Source of the DNA: Pseudoalteromonas rhizosphaerae
GTDB taxonomy: Bacteria > Pseudomonadota > Gammaproteobacteria > Enterobacterales > Alteromonadaceae
DNA: 64,000 nt
Direction of reading: 5' to 3'
Assembly: GCF_902498845.1 (NCBI RefSeq)
Contig: NZ_CABVLM010000005.1
Coordinates: 1-64,000 of the forward strand
In this document: one piece after another, positions 1-7,898 of the stretch
How positions within the stretch are numbered: the first letter of the stretch is position 1
Layout: the number at the start of each line of letters is the position of its first letter
Made by a program: the position numbers and the translations under genes
The notes under the pieces: generated by a model
Database searches by the model: none
What the model saw: only the letters and a program-made list of their open reading frames with translations
Told to the model about the DNA's origin: nothing

Positions 1-117
1 CTCACCCGTCCGCCGCTCGTCAGCAAAGTAGCAAGCTACTCTCTGTTACCGCTCGACTTGCATGTGTTAGGCCTGCCGCCAGCGTTCAATCTGAGCCATG
101 ATCAAACTCTTCAATTA
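1..117 (-). rRNA. rrs: 16S ribosomal RNA, 5' end (partial)
   Basis: The reverse complement begins with the conserved 16S start (AATTGAAGAGTTTGATC) and continues through the universal 27F primer site and the GAGCGGCGGACGGGTGAG block. Only the first ~117 bases are present; the rest of the gene lies beyond the left edge. The short V1 hairpin (AGAGTAGCTTGCTACTTTGCT) resembles Pseudoalteromonas 16S, which is the main taxonomic clue in the window. The exact mature 5' end is inferred from the E. coli gene. Confidence 0.97.
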
Positions 118-520
118 AAAGTTTTTTGTCTTTCGACAGCTCAATGAATTCTGAATTTATTTAATATCTTTCGATATTGAATTGACTGTGCCGAAGTAAC
201 TTATAAATAAGTTACTTCTGTTGGTCACTCAGTTTCAATTGAGACTCTAAATTTTTTGCCTTGCTTAGCTATCTAAAAGAAAGTTAAGCTCAGCTGTTAG
301 AACTCAATCTGTACGAGTGCCCACACAGATGATTGCTTTATATTGTTAAAGAACATTGCGGTTAAAGTTAAACTTTATCTCGCTAGGGCTGCGCATACTA
401 CGCTTTCCTATTTTTTTGTCAACACTTAATTTTAAAATTTCTTAAAATCTAAACTCAAGTTTTACTCGACTAACTGATTAACTCTTGCAGCTTAAGCGTT
501 GCCTGCTACCGTCTCAGTGG
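118..520 (-). promoter_or_regulatory. rRNA operon leader
   Basis: This is the untranslated leader between the predicted transcription start (about 518-520) and mature 16S. It is AT-rich and carries no plausible ORF. A boxA antitermination element lies within it. The leader of an rrn operon normally also holds the RNase III processing stem partner and boxC; the distal partner is outside the window, so the stem could not be checked. Confidence 0.8.
344..355 (-). promoter_or_regulatory. rrn boxA antitermination element
   Basis: On the minus strand this reads TGTTCTTTAACA, nearly the boxA consensus (TGCTCTTTAACA) bound by NusB/NusE in the rRNA antitermination complex. It sits inside the rrn leader, about 230 bases upstream of 16S, as expected. 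nusB itself is encoded at 18058-18468. Confidence 0.88.
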
Positions 521-526
521 GGTCGC

Positions 527-554
527 ATTATAGGGCGCGGCGAATTTTACGCAA
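527..554 (-). promoter_or_regulatory. rrn P1-type sigma70 promoter
   Basis: On the minus strand: -35 TTGCGT (549-554), 16-base spacer, -10 TATAAT (527-532), followed by the GC-rich discriminator GCGACC. The spacer ends in CGCCGCGCCC, as in enterobacterial rrn P1 promoters. A short spacer plus a GC discriminator is the signature of stringent, ppGpp/DksA-controlled rRNA promoters. An AT-rich stretch upstream (about 555-600) could serve as an UP element. Confidence 0.88.
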
Positions 555-710
555 GCGTTTTTTAAAGAAAACTTGAAATAAAGTGCTGTTCGTTCAATTT
601 ACGCGCTAAACACACTAAAACCCCTAGTCAACTGTGCAAAATAACAACGACTTTTCCCTGAAAGGATCTTCAGTATTATCTATTATCGATATTTCGCAAG
701 TTTTTGGCAT

Positions 711-740
711 AAAAAAAGCGCCATTAACTTCGGCGCTTTC
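711..740 (-). terminator. Intrinsic terminator of cnoX
   Basis: An 8-bp stem (AAAGCGCC / GGCGCTTT) with a 9-base loop, followed on the minus strand by a run of seven T. It lies just past the cnoX stop and separates that gene from the rrn promoter region. Confidence 0.88.
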
Positions 741-762
741 CATAAAACAAAATAAAAACGTG

Positions 763-1620
763 TTAATAGAGGATACTGTAAAGCTTTCTTCTATATTTAG
801 CCGCTAAACTATCACCATCCGGTAAAGAGGCAATAATAGCTAAATAACTTACCTTGGCATCGGCAAAATTCAAATCTTTTTTCAACACTGTAAATAGTAA
901 CTCTAACGCTTGCTCTTTTTTGCCTGCTTGGTCGTATGCTGCACTTAGTTCAACTTTTAATTCAAGATCGTTAGGATACTTTTCAACTTTCGCTTGTAAT
1001 GCTTTTAGCTCTGGCGATTCTTGTGCTTGAAGTGCTTGTGCGCACTTTGCTTGAATATTTGTAAAGTATGCATCTTGCTCATTTTCATTTACTGAAGCTA
1101 ACAAAGCTTGCGCGTCATCCAGTTTATGAATTTGAATGCATATATCTGCCAATACTAATTTTATACGCGCATTTGTATTGTCTAATTCGTAAGCCTGCTT
1201 GGCAAAATTAAACGCTTGATTTAAATCCTGAGCGATCAGTGCTTGCTTGGCTTGTTCTAACAACATTTCATGAGGCTGCGGTAAATGTTTACTTAACGCT
1301 TCTCTGATTTGAGTTTCAGCTTGTGCACCGGCTAATACATCAACAGGTGCTGAATCTTTTAATAGCACTAAGGTTGGTAATGTTTGTAGTCCAACTTGCT
1401 GTGCTAGTTGTGCTGCGAGTGCTTGCTCTAAATCACAATCTAATGTGGCAACTAATATATAGTCACCATAATCTTTGGCTATTGTCTGTAAAATAGCTGC
1501 TTGAGATTGACACTCTGGACTTTGTGCTGAAAAGAAACTTAACAGGACTAGTTTTTGTTGTGATGTTTCACCCAGCACTTGTTGAAGATTTTGCGGATTA
1601 ACATTTACCATATTATTCAT
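763..1620 (-). CDS. cnoX: Chaperedoxin CnoX/YbbN (thioredoxin-TPR protein)
   Basis: A cytoplasmic holdase that in E. coli binds unfolding proteins, protects cysteines from over-oxidation and passes clients to GroEL and DnaK. Residues 1-110 are a thioredoxin fold; the usual CxxC is reduced to S-P-E-C (Cys37), comparable to the single-cysteine S-x-x-C of E. coli YbbN. Residues 120-285 are helical TPR-type repeats. The C-terminus YRRKLYSILY is close to that of E. coli YbbN, which makes the identification firm. I use the ATG at 1620 (285 aa); the open frame extends to a TTG at 1668, but those 16 residues are not homologous. No strong Shine-Dalgarno is visible. Divergent from the M20D gene. Confidence 0.93.
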   Translation of the reverse strand: MNNMVNVNPQNLQQVLGETSQQKLVLLSFFSAQSPECQSQAAILQTIAKDYGDYILVATLDCDLEQALAAQLAQQVGLQTLPTLVLLKDSAPVDVLAGAQAETQIREALSKHLPQPHEMLLEQAKQALIAQDLNQAFNFAKQAYELDNTNARIKLVLADICIQIHKLDDAQALLASVNENEQDAYFTNIQAKCAQALQAQESPELKALQAKVEKYPNDLELKVELSAAYDQAGKKEQALELLFTVLKKDLNFADAKVSYLAIIASLPDGDSLAAKYRRKLYSILY

Positions 1621-1720
1621 TGCTATTGATTGCCATATCAGACTATTTAGGGTTTTATATGGAGGCAAACATAATAATTACAAGCCCAGAATCACAAGCC
1701 ATAAATCAAAAAGGTCTTTT

Positions 1721-3031
1721 ATGAAATTTCATAGTCTATACGCTGCACTTATACTGCTTAGTCCATTAGCAAGCTCAACAACCTTGGAGCTGAAGTTAGA
1801 TAAAACGATGCCTGCCATTGAAAAGTTTTACTTAGATTTACACCAGTCCCCAGAACTTTCATACCATGAGCAAGAAACGGGAGAAAAGCTTGCCACCAAA
1901 TTACGTGCGCTTGGCTATGAGGTAACCGACAATGTGGGTGGCTTTGGTGTAGTAGCCTTATATAAAAATGGTGATGGCCCGACAATAATGATCCGTACTG
2001 ATACAGACGGCTTACCAATCATAGAACAAACTGGTAAATCATATGCTTCAACAGTCACTGTTATAAATGATGAAGGAGCAAACGTTGGTGTGATGCACGG
2101 ATGTGGTCATGATATTCATATGAGTTCATTTATTGGTACTGCGCAACAATTAATGCTACATAAAGATGCATGGCAAGGAACCTTAATGATGGTGGCACAA
2201 CCTGCAGAAGAGGTGGGAGGCGGTGCAAAAGCGATGCTCAAAGAAGGTTTATTTAGTAAATATCCGACTCCTGATCACGTTATCGCTTTGCATGTTAGTG
2301 CGAGTGTTCCTGCAGGACAAGTCAGTATGAAAAATGAGTACACCATGGCCAGTGTGGATTCAGTAGATATTACGGTTAAAGGTAAAGGTGGTCATGGTGC
2401 TTACCCGCATATGACTATTGACCCTGTTGTTATCGCATCACGGATCGTGTTGGCACTGCAAACAATTACCAGTCGCGAATTATCACCTCTTGAACCCTCA
2501 GTAATTACAGTGGGTTCAATTCACGGTGGAGCTAAACATAATGTAATTTCGAATGAAGTAAAGCTACAGCTGACACTTAGAAGTTATAATCCTAAAATTC
2601 GCGAGCAACAAATTGCAGCGATAAAACGTATAACTAAAGGCATTGCATTAAGTGCAGGATTGGATGAAAGCTTAATACCAGTGGTTTATGTACATGAAGA
2701 TGAGTCAATCCCATCTACATATAACGACCCTGCACAAACTAATATTGTACGTAGTGCGATTAGCTCGGCGATTGGACAAAGTAATGTGCTTGAAACCGAA
2801 GCGGTTATGGCAGGGGAAGATTTTGGTTTATATGGCCGCACAGATAAAAACATCCCTATCACCTTATTTTGGTTAGGTGGTGTAGAGCAAGCTCAATATC
2901 AAGCGGCACAAACATCAGGGGCAACTTTACCTTCACTACATTCAAGTAAATTTGCACCTGACTATAAAGTTGCAATCCCCACAGGTATCACTGCAATGAG
3001 TAACGCTGCGGTGGCTTTGTTTAATCAATAA
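1721..3031 (+). CDS. Secreted M20D-family amidohydrolase
   Basis: A metal-dependent hydrolase of the IAA-amino acid/hippurate hydrolase group, which cleaves N-acyl amino acids; the exact substrate cannot be read from sequence. Residues 1-20 form a signal peptide (Lys3, hydrophobic core, LASS-T), so the enzyme is probably periplasmic. Metal ligands of the di-metal site are present: Cys128 and His130 in HGCGHD (126-131), the AEE pair (162-164), His191 in ALHV, and His407 in LHSSK. The central dimerisation domain (about 205-310) includes GKGGHGAYPH. Length (436 aa) fits the family. Convergent with topB only 16 bp downstream; its likely terminator lies inside the topB tail. Confidence 0.88.
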   Translation: MKFHSLYAALILLSPLASSTTLELKLDKTMPAIEKFYLDLHQSPELSYHEQETGEKLATKLRALGYEVTDNVGGFGVVALYKNGDGPTIMIRTDTDGLPIIEQTGKSYASTVTVINDEGANVGVMHGCGHDIHMSSFIGTAQQLMLHKDAWQGTLMMVAQPAEEVGGGAKAMLKEGLFSKYPTPDHVIALHVSASVPAGQVSMKNEYTMASVDSVDITVKGKGGHGAYPHMTIDPVVIASRIVLALQTITSRELSPLEPSVITVGSIHGGAKHNVISNEVKLQLTLRSYNPKIREQQIAAIKRITKGIALSAGLDESLIPVVYVHEDESIPSTYNDPAQTNIVRSAISSAIGQSNVLETEAVMAGEDFGLYGRTDKNIPITLFWLGGVEQAQYQAAQTSGATLPSLHSSKFAPDYKVAIPTGITAMSNAAVALFNQ

Positions 3032-3047
3032 TCTTAGCAATGGATGA

Positions 3048-4958
3048 CTAAGCCGATTTTGTTTTTGGTTTAGTTTTTCTTGTAAAACGCCGCTTTTGCG
3101 GCGTTTTTGGTAATTGTGCAAATACGTTGCTATCACAATTTTTGGCAAGTTCCACAAAAGCCGCTAAATCCACTAATAAAGGATTTAAAAATTGTTGATA
3201 ACTCATTTGTTGTTCTGCTATGTCGCCCAACGATGCTTCCCATTTTGCGGTTAGGTCTGGGCTGGCTAAACCATGCGGTAACGCACTGATCAATGCTTTA
3301 CCTGTATCGGTTGCTAAAATGAGTTTACCTTGACGTCTTAAAAATTGTCTTCTAAATAATAACTCTAAAATACCCGCTCTGGTTGCTTCGGTTCCTAAGC
3401 CATCTGTTTCTTTGAGTATTTTTTTGATTTCTGGATCTTTAACGTACCGACTAATACCTGTCATTGCACTAAGCAGCGTTGCATCATTGAAATGAGCTGG
3501 CGGGCTGGTCATTTTATCAATTACTTCACCGCGTTCACACTGCAACTGTTGCCCTTTAATTAATGGCGGCAATATCTGCTCATCTTTTAATGCGGTTTTT
3601 CCCATTAACGCTTTAAAGCCTAAACTTACATCTTGTTTTGCGTTGGCTTTAAAGATACCACCATTAATTGTTATTTCAGCCTTTGTTTCATTGTAAATGT
3701 AGTCTGGATAAAACTGGATCAGATAATGACGGCTAATAAGACCATACACTTTACCTTCTTCAACGCTCAAACTTGCTGACTTTTGCTGCTTAGCGGTAGG
3801 AATAATGGCGTGATGCGCAGCCACCTTAGCATCGTTAAAACACTTACTGCGTTTACTCACATCTGCGCCTTGGCAATGAGTGTCATTTTGCCCGCCATTG
3901 ATGGCAATTGCCTTTATTATACTGGCTGCTTCTTGGTGATGATCTTTGGGCAAGTAACGATTGTCTGAACGTGGATAGGTAATTAGCTTGTGACGCTCAT
4001 ATAAATTTTGACAAATATCCAATACCTTTTGTGCAGGCATTGAAAAAGCTTTCGCAGCATCAATTTGTAACGCTGACAAATTATACGGCAAAGGTGCTTG
4101 TTGCTTTTTCTGCTTTTGTTCAAGCGCAGTAACTTCACCTGATTGATTAGAAATTCGCGACGCAACATTCTCAGCAAGGCCTCGATGGAGCACTCGCCCC
4201 TCTTCATCTTGATAAGGTTCACACGCTTTGCTTGGTTGCCACTTTGCTGTAAACGGCTCTTTATTTTCGGTACTTAAATGAGCTAATACTTCATAAAAAG
4301 GTTTTGGCACAAAATTAGCAATCTCGTTATCACGCTGGACAACCAATCCTAATATCGGTGTTTGTACACGCCCTACTGATAATACATTACCAAACCCTGC
4401 TTTTTGACCTGCAAGCGTATAGGCGCGCGTTAAATTCATACCAAACAGCCAATCAGCTCGCGAACGCGCCAAAGCAGATACACTAAGTGGAATAAATTCA
4501 CGGTTAGAGCGAACGTTTTGCAGCGACTTTTTAACCGCGCTAACATTCAAATCACTGATCAATAAACGTTGAATTTGCTGTTTTTTGGCTTGGCTAAGTT
4601 TAACTTGCTCAATCACCTCATCAACAAGTAATTGCCCTTCTCGGTCTGGATCACCAGCATGAACAAGTTGATCAGCTTGTTTGATTAACTTTTTAAGTAC
4701 CGTAAGTTGCTTACGAGTTTTAGATTTTGCTTTTAACTGCCATTGCTGTGGGATAATCGGTAAGTCATCAAAGCGCCATTTTTTATATTGCTCATTATAA
4801 TCATCAGGCTCTGCCTGCTCGAGCAAGTGACCTATACACCAAGAAACACAATCGCCATTAGCCACTTCAATATAGCCATCATGTTTTTTATGAGGCTTTG
4901 GTAGCGCATCAGCAATGGCACGACCTAAAGATGGCTTCTCGGCTATATAAAGTTTCAT
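3048..4958 (-). CDS. topB: DNA topoisomerase III (type IA)
   Basis: Relaxes and decatenates DNA by single-strand passage, acting with RecQ-type helicases and at replication intermediates. The N-terminal Toprim domain carries the EKPS start and the metal-binding DPDREG motif (103-108). The catalytic tyrosine is Tyr328 in LITYPRSDNRYLP, the same number as in E. coli TopB. At 636 aa it is close to the 653-aa E. coli enzyme. The C-terminus is a short, very basic tail (KRRFTRKTKPKTKSA) rather than zinc fingers. A LexA-box-like sequence lies 16 bp before the ATG (see 4975-4990). Confidence 0.97.
   Translation of the reverse strand: MKLYIAEKPSLGRAIADALPKPHKKHDGYIEVANGDCVSWCIGHLLEQAEPDDYNEQYKKWRFDDLPIIPQQWQLKAKSKTRKQLTVLKKLIKQADQLVHAGDPDREGQLLVDEVIEQVKLSQAKKQQIQRLLISDLNVSAVKKSLQNVRSNREFIPLSVSALARSRADWLFGMNLTRAYTLAGQKAGFGNVLSVGRVQTPILGLVVQRDNEIANFVPKPFYEVLAHLSTENKEPFTAKWQPSKACEPYQDEEGRVLHRGLAENVASRISNQSGEVTALEQKQKKQQAPLPYNLSALQIDAAKAFSMPAQKVLDICQNLYERHKLITYPRSDNRYLPKDHHQEAASIIKAIAINGGQNDTHCQGADVSKRSKCFNDAKVAAHHAIIPTAKQQKSASLSVEEGKVYGLISRHYLIQFYPDYIYNETKAEITINGGIFKANAKQDVSLGFKALMGKTALKDEQILPPLIKGQQLQCERGEVIDKMTSPPAHFNDATLLSAMTGISRYVKDPEIKKILKETDGLGTEATRAGILELLFRRQFLRRQGKLILATDTGKALISALPHGLASPDLTAKWEASLGDIAEQQMSYQQFLNPLLVDLAAFVELAKNCDSNVFAQLPKTPQKRRFTRKTKPKTKSA
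3084..3108 (+). terminator. Terminator hairpin inside the topB 3' coding region
   Basis: A perfect 10-bp stem (AAAACGCCGC / GCGGCGTTTT) with a TTTT loop and a further T, starting 53 bases after the M20D stop codon. It has the right polarity to terminate that plus-strand gene. The same bases encode the Lys/Arg-rich TopB tail on the other strand, so the sequence appears to do two jobs. Confidence 0.75.
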
Positions 4959-4974
4959 AGGGCACTATCAACAA

Positions 4975-4990
4975 CTGGTTATTTACACAG
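4975..4990 (-). promoter_or_regulatory. Possible LexA (SOS) box upstream of topB
   Basis: The 16-mer CTGGTTATTTACACAG has the LexA half-sites CTG-N10-CAG and matches 12 of 16 positions of the gammaproteobacterial consensus. That is the same score as the dinB box at 44102-44117. It lies 16 bp before the topB ATG, where a repressor could block transcription. The spacing could be coincidental; topB is not a classical SOS gene in E. coli. Confidence 0.4.
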
Positions 4991-5030
4991 TAGTTTAGCA
5001 CACGTAATTTAATCTACAAATAGTTAATGA

Positions 5031-5513
5031 TTAGCTCTTTAAACTGCGATTTTTTCGCATAAATAAATACAACAGAGGAAGGTAGCACACAACGACAGTG
5101 CCAATATTGATTAAAGGTAATAACGTTTTATATAGCATAGTGCTATACGATAAATCCCAAAGGTGGCGATCCACTAATCTAAATAATTGTAAGATAGGCG
5201 CACTAATTACAACCAACTGACCGATCACACTTTGCCAAAGATACACTTTATCTTTAATAGCCCAGTAAGCAATCAAAGCCATCCAAGCAATATCATTAAA
5301 AGCCCAAACTACATAACGCCAAATATAAGGGTCATCTAACTCTCTAAGGCTTGAATAAATCACAGCGCCATACAAGAAGAAAACAGCTGTAATCAAGACA
5401 AAGCGTAATGCCAACCAATCCTTACGTATGTAAAATACAAAAATAGCTGGGAGTAAAAATAACACCCAGCTATATTCAAGTATAAAAATTAAATTGTTCA
5501 CCCAATTAGGCAT
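5031..5513 (-). CDS. Conserved-looking integral membrane protein, unknown function
   Basis: I do not recognise a family. The 160 residues form about five hydrophobic helices (roughly 8-27, 35-55, 67-86, 92-112 and 128-152) joined by short polar loops, including the acidic segment LRELDDPYIWR. There are no cysteines, no signal peptide distinct from the first helix and no catalytic motif; the C-terminal RKNRSLKS is basic and probably cytoplasmic. It starts 5 bp after a 25-residue ORF (5519-5596), with which it is probably co-transcribed, and is downstream of pomB, possibly by read-through. Confidence 0.72.
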   Translation of the reverse strand: MPNWVNNLIFILEYSWVLFLLPAIFVFYIRKDWLALRFVLITAVFFLYGAVIYSSLRELDDPYIWRYVVWAFNDIAWMALIAYWAIKDKVYLWQSVIGQLVVISAPILQLFRLVDRHLWDLSYSTMLYKTLLPLINIGTVVVCYLPLLYLFMRKNRSLKS

Positions 5514-5518
5514 TGACG

Positions 5519-5596
5519 TTACTTAACATTCTTCTCTTCATCATCGCCACCAGAACCATTGCCCGGCATATAGCTATATTTATCAACGTTTTTCAT
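5519..5596 (-). CDS. Putative 25-residue small protein
   Basis: ATG at 5594-5596, stop TAA at 5519-5521, preceded by a clear Shine-Dalgarno (CGGAG) 6 bases before the ATG. The product has a neutral N-terminal half (MKNVDKYSYMPGN) and a Gly-then-acidic tail (GSGGDDEEKNVK), with no hydrophobic segment. The stop is 5 bp from the ATG of the 160-aa membrane protein, suggesting translational coupling. It could be a real microprotein or only a leader that aids translation of the next gene. It lies below the length cutoff of most gene callers. Confidence 0.5.
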   Translation of the reverse strand: MKNVDKYSYMPGNGSGGDDEEKNVK

Positions 5597-5660
5597 CAGA
5601 CACTCCGTTACACTTGTTAAAAAACTACTTTAAGCTAAATTAGGTACTTTGCCAAGCATC

Positions 5661-6581
5661 TTAACGAACATCTATCGGATCTGATTCCTTAGCCTTGCCT
5701 TGCATTATTGAAATTTCCACGCGGCGATTACGTCGTCTATCCGCATCAGAATCATTTGGAACAAGTGGTCGAGTTTCGGCATGACCGACAACAACCATTC
5801 TGGTTTTATCAAAGCCTTGCGCTTTTTGCATTTCAGTTGCAACCGCAACTGCACGCTTCGATGATAAGTCCCAGTTATTGGTATACAGCTCATTCGAAAC
5901 TTGAAAATCATCAGTATGACCAGACACCGTAATTTCGCCTGGCACATCTTTTAGTAACGCAGCTATATCACGAATGATTGGTTTAAACTTAGGTTGTAAA
6001 AATGCACTCCCAGATGGAAATGAACCATTTTCACGAATACGAATAATAATTTGCTGACCTAATGATTCCAACTCAACAGCACCATCCATGATTTGTTGTT
6101 CCAATTGCTGGGCTATCTTTTTAACTAACTCATTAACCTGCTCTTGATCAGCTGCAGAAATAGATTGTTCTGATGCTTGTTGTTGCGCTGTACTTTGTGA
6201 CTCACCGCCACGCTTATTACCGCGTTGCTCTTGACGACCGCCAGCTGAGCTTTCATCACCAGCCTGAAACTCAAGCATTTGCTGGGTCATTTCGACAGTT
6301 TGCTGTTGAATGGTTTCGATTGGAGTAGGTTCAGGTTTACCTGGGGTGAACTCCATCGCGATAACGGATGTTCCTTTGGGAATATCTTTTACTTCTATTT
6401 TATTTTGTACACCAAAGGCAAACTTCATTGAGCCTGCGATTTGTTTAAATTTAAGTACATCCATTTCTGAAAACGCGAGTAAAAGTACAAAGAAGCACAT
6501 CAATAGTGACATCAAATCCGCGAAGGTACCCATCCATGCTGGTAACCCGGGTGGTGGACACTTGCACTCTTGATCTGACAT
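5661..6581 (-). CDS. pomB: Flagellar stator protein PomB (MotB family)
   Basis: The peptidoglycan-anchoring half of the Na+-driven stator that powers the polar flagellum. Residues 1-15 are cytoplasmic; the single membrane helix (about 16-38) contains the ion-binding Asp22 in FADLMSLLMCFF. A plug/linker region rich in Gln/Glu/Ser follows. The C-terminal OmpA-like peptidoglycan-binding domain (about 180-295) shows SGHTDD and the NRRVEI end motif. The LMCFFVLLLAFSEMD helix resembles Vibrio PomB rather than proton-type MotB, so sodium coupling is inferred. It follows pomA with a 2-bp gap. Confidence 0.95.
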   Translation of the reverse strand: MSDQECKCPPPGLPAWMGTFADLMSLLMCFFVLLLAFSEMDVLKFKQIAGSMKFAFGVQNKIEVKDIPKGTSVIAMEFTPGKPEPTPIETIQQQTVEMTQQMLEFQAGDESSAGGRQEQRGNKRGGESQSTAQQQASEQSISAADQEQVNELVKKIAQQLEQQIMDGAVELESLGQQIIIRIRENGSFPSGSAFLQPKFKPIIRDIAALLKDVPGEITVSGHTDDFQVSNELYTNNWDLSSKRAVAVATEMQKAQGFDKTRMVVVGHAETRPLVPNDSDADRRRNRRVEISIMQGKAKESDPIDVR

Positions 6582-6583
6582 GC

Positions 6584-7351
6584 TTACTCCTCAGTATCCA
6601 CTTTTCGTTTTGATTCAGCGAGGTAGTTTTTCAAAATACCTTCGATGACTTTTGGGTTTTGGCCATCTTGTATACCTAATACCGCATCTAAAATTAGCCG
6701 CTGATTCATTGCTTCTTCGTCTTTACGCAATTCCAATTTTACTTGGATAGGAATTGCCACCACGTTTGCTAAAAACGCACCATATAATGTTGTTAAAAGC
6801 GCTACCGCCATCGCAGGACCAATCGCTTTAGGGTCATCCATATTCGACAACATCGCAACTAGACCAATCAAAGTACCGATCATACCCATCGCAGGCGCAA
6901 TATCGGCAAGCGCTTTAAACAAACCGGCCCCCGATTCATGACGAGTAGAAGTAAGAGAAATATCTTTTTGCAAGGTGGCACGAACAACATCAGCGTCATG
7001 ACCGTCAACAAGCATATCAACCCCTTTACGCATAAACGCATTGGGTATTTCTGCTTCCTCAAGTGCTAAAAATCCGCCTTTACGGGCCGAGTCTGCAAGT
7101 TCAACTGCTTTTTCGATAAGCTCTTCAGGTGACTCTATTTTGAACATGAAGGCTTTAGCCGCGACTTTACCGATACCGAGGAATTGACTCATCGTATAGT
7201 TTGATAACACTATAAAAATCGAACCACCGAAAACAATAACCACCGATGGCGTGTTATAAAACATAGCCACTTCGCCGCCACTACTTAGTACCATTGACAT
7301 AGCAATAAGACCAATAGCTCCGAGAATACCTATAATGGTTGCTAAATCCAC
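6584..7351 (-). CDS. pomA: Flagellar stator protein PomA (MotA/ExbB family)
   Basis: The four-helix stator subunit that converts Na+ flow through PomAB into torque on FliG. Helices are near 1-25, 30-50, 145-170 and 180-205. The cytoplasmic loop between helices 2 and 3 carries the charged residues expected to touch FliG. The APAMGMIGTLIGLVAML segment is the conserved third helix lining the ion path. GTG start at 7351 with a strong SD (GGAGGGG) 4 bases upstream. Transcribed with pomB from a FliA-type promoter at 7414-7440. At 255 aa it matches Vibrio PomA. Confidence 0.96.
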   Translation of the reverse strand: MDLATIIGILGAIGLIAMSMVLSSGGEVAMFYNTPSVVIVFGGSIFIVLSNYTMSQFLGIGKVAAKAFMFKIESPEELIEKAVELADSARKGGFLALEEAEIPNAFMRKGVDMLVDGHDADVVRATLQKDISLTSTRHESGAGLFKALADIAPAMGMIGTLIGLVAMLSNMDDPKAIGPAMAVALLTTLYGAFLANVVAIPIQVKLELRKDEEAMNQRLILDAVLGIQDGQNPKVIEGILKNYLAESKRKVDTEE

Positions 7352-7413
7352 TTACCCCTCCAGAGGAATCGATGCTTTGTTGCTACCAGCAACAAATTTT
7401 TATTATTAACAGC

Positions 7414-7440
7414 TTATCGGCAATCTATTGAATTACTTAA
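7414..7440 (-). promoter_or_regulatory. FliA (sigma28) promoter for pomAB
   Basis: The minus strand reads TTAAGTAA-N11-GCCGATAA. The -10 element is a perfect match to the flagellar sigma28 consensus, the -35 element is close to TAAAGTTT, and the 11-base spacer is exact. It lies about 63 bases before the pomA GTG. This places the stator genes in the late, FliA-dependent flagellar class. Confidence 0.87.
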
Positions 7441-7588
7441 ACCATTTAATGAAAAAAATGAAATGAAAGTTTTCAACCCTGTTTAGCATTTTAAGCTACC
7501 ATTGATAACCTGCAAGGCTTAAGTAAAGGTATAAATAATTAAAAGTGGCAAGAAAACAATTAATTATTCAAAAAAAATGCATCACCCT

Positions 7589-7617
7589 TTGACCTAGTTT
7601 AGCATTCCCCCTAAAAT
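7589..7617 (+). promoter_or_regulatory. sigma70 promoter for xseB-ispA
   Basis: TTGACC (7589-7594), a 17-base spacer, then TAAAAT (7612-7617), about 35 bases before the xseB ATG. Both hexamers are within one or two bases of consensus and the spacing is optimal. Confidence 0.72.
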
Positions 7618-7652
7618 TGGCCTCACATTTCTATCATCTAAGTTAAATCAGT

Positions 7653-7895
7653 ATGGCGACGAAAAAACCAGAGAACCTAAGCTTCGAGCAAGCGCTTGAT
7701 GAATTATCCTTAATCGTCACAGAAATGGAGCAAGGAGAGCTTTCCCTTGAGCAATCATTAAAACAGTTTGAACGCGGTATTGCTTTAGCCGGCGCATCTT
7801 CAAGTAAGTTACAACAAGCTGAACAAAAAGTAGCTATTTTAATGGGTAGTGATAGTCAGTCACCACTTACTAACTTTGATAATGATTTGGAATAA
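7653..7895 (+). CDS. xseB: Exodeoxyribonuclease VII small subunit
   Basis: The small accessory subunit of exonuclease VII, which degrades single-stranded DNA from both ends; several copies coat the XseA large subunit. It is an 80-residue, two-helix coiled-coil protein with the family core LSFEQALDELSLIVTEMEQG and LEQSLKQFERGIAL. xseA is not in the window. The stop is followed after three bases by the ispA GTG, so the two are co-translated. The xseB-ispA-dxs order is typical of gammaproteobacteria. Confidence 0.95.
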   Translation: MATKKPENLSFEQALDELSLIVTEMEQGELSLEQSLKQFERGIALAGASSSKLQQAEQKVAILMGSDSQSPLTNFDNDLE

Positions 7896-7898
7896 CGG

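Larger units (their letters stand above)
7352..7652. other. Divergent intergenic region pomA / xseB
   Basis: About 300 bases between divergent genes. They hold a sigma28 promoter toward pomA (7414-7440) and a sigma70 promoter toward xseB (7589-7617). The AT-rich stretch between (about 7441-7588) shows no ORF, hairpin or repeat that I can support. Confidence 0.75.

Noticed and set aside
1758..2018. Minus-strand frame of 86 codons inside the M20D gene
   Set aside because: Covers the signal peptide and N-terminal domain of a well-supported gene on the other strand; composition is not protein-like.
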